The notes under the pieces are model-generated. The model was not told the DNA's origin. It was given only the letters and a program-made list of their open reading frames with translations, and searched no databases. Of a stretch of 64,000 bases of DNA, positions 63,968 to 64,000 are shown in pieces. Where the stretch lies: assembly GCA_026874595.1 (NCBI GenBank), contig CM049316.1, positions 52,895,676-52,959,675 of the forward strand. The letters are read 5' to 3'. Position 1 is the stretch's first letter, and every line of letters begins with the position of its first letter. Made by a program: the position numbers and the translations under genes. The stretch is from Sipunculus nudus. Lineage: Eukaryota; Annelida; Sipuncula; Golfingiida; Sipunculidae.

Positions 63968-64000
63968 CTGATTCAGACGGAGAAGACGCCCCTAGTCCGG
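63968..64000 (+). CDS. irx: irx exon 5, 5' part (runs off the window)
   Basis: The acceptor TTTCAG ends at 63967. Joined to the single leftover G of exon 4, the sequence reads ADSDGEDAPSP with no stop. This continues the acidic, serine-rich region typical of the stretch after the Irx homeodomain. Phase and composition both fit, and the acceptor is the last plausible one before the edge. Only 33 bases are visible, so the exon length and the C-terminal Iro box cannot be seen. Confidence 0.75.
   Translation, partial: MIQTEKTPLVR

Larger units (their letters stand above)
47162..64000 (+). other. irx: Iroquois-class homeobox gene, partial (five exons in window)
   Basis: This is the gene span from the first in-frame ATG to the window edge, where the gene continues. 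Coding exons are 47162-47224, 53470(or 53479)-53724, 57176-57285, 59336-59706 and 63968-64000+. Donors read GTAGGT, GTAAGT, GTAAAC and GTGAGT, and every acceptor is AG. Intron phases are 0, 0, 2 and 1, and the reading frame stays open across all joins. Irx proteins are nuclear DNA-binding factors of the TALE superclass that pattern neural, epidermal, mesodermal and eye territories in bilaterians. The homeodomain identifies the class beyond doubt. Which Irx paralogue this is cannot be decided here. The C-terminal Iro box is expected downstream of the window. Confidence 0.95.

Overview
The window is metazoan DNA. It has long introns with GT-AG splice sites, very dense simple repeats, several non-autonomous transposons, a satellite array, and one recognisable gene: an Iroquois-class (Irx) TALE homeobox gene on the + strand. 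The gene runs from 47162 past the right edge of the window. The Irx protein motifs, the satellite and MITE types and the huge number of (TA)n tracts suit a marine lophotrochozoan, perhaps a mollusc. The sequence alone does not prove the phylum.

Five coding exons join in phase: a short N-terminal exon (47162-47224, SYPQFGY), a second exon with the GRPIMTDP / GQTICSCQY block (53470 or 53479 to 53724), a third with the YDLK...YYPYD block (57176-57285), the homeodomain exon with an acidic tail (59336-59706), and the first 33 bases of a fifth (63968 to the edge). The rest of the C-terminus, where the family carries its Iro box, lies beyond the window. Introns are about 6.2, 3.5, 2.05 and 4.3 kb.

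The first 47 kb contains no protein-coding gene I can defend. From 1 to about 17.4 kb it is a repeat compartment: a 60-bp tandem repeat (1-430), a family of repeats carrying the palindrome GGTGGCGCCACC (about 6.7-9.15 kb and 12.5-12.85 kb), a satellite with a 203-bp higher-order repeat (about 9.69-11.95 kb), a 1.6-kb element with terminal inverted repeats (13.73-15.36 kb) and a Tourist/Harbinger-like MITE (16.97-17.33 kb). I saw no long (TA)n tract there.

From 17.7 kb to 61 kb the pattern changes. About two dozen (TA)n tracts separate islands that are richer in G+C, have short fortuitous ORFs on both strands, and contain homeodomain-, GATA-, TCF-, E-box- or CTCF-like words. Irx genes are developmental regulators known to sit in large enhancer-filled regulatory blocks. 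I therefore read these islands as candidate cis-regulatory elements of the irx gene; this is inference. The strongest are 16.5-16.8, 34.74-35.18, 37.91-38.11, 42.42-42.90, 54.36-54.79 (intron 2), 57.9-58.1 (intron 3) and 61.1-61.8 kb (intron 4). Other notable structures are a near-perfect 81-bp-arm palindrome (32631-32804) and a tRNA-derived SINE-like repeat (39165-39366).
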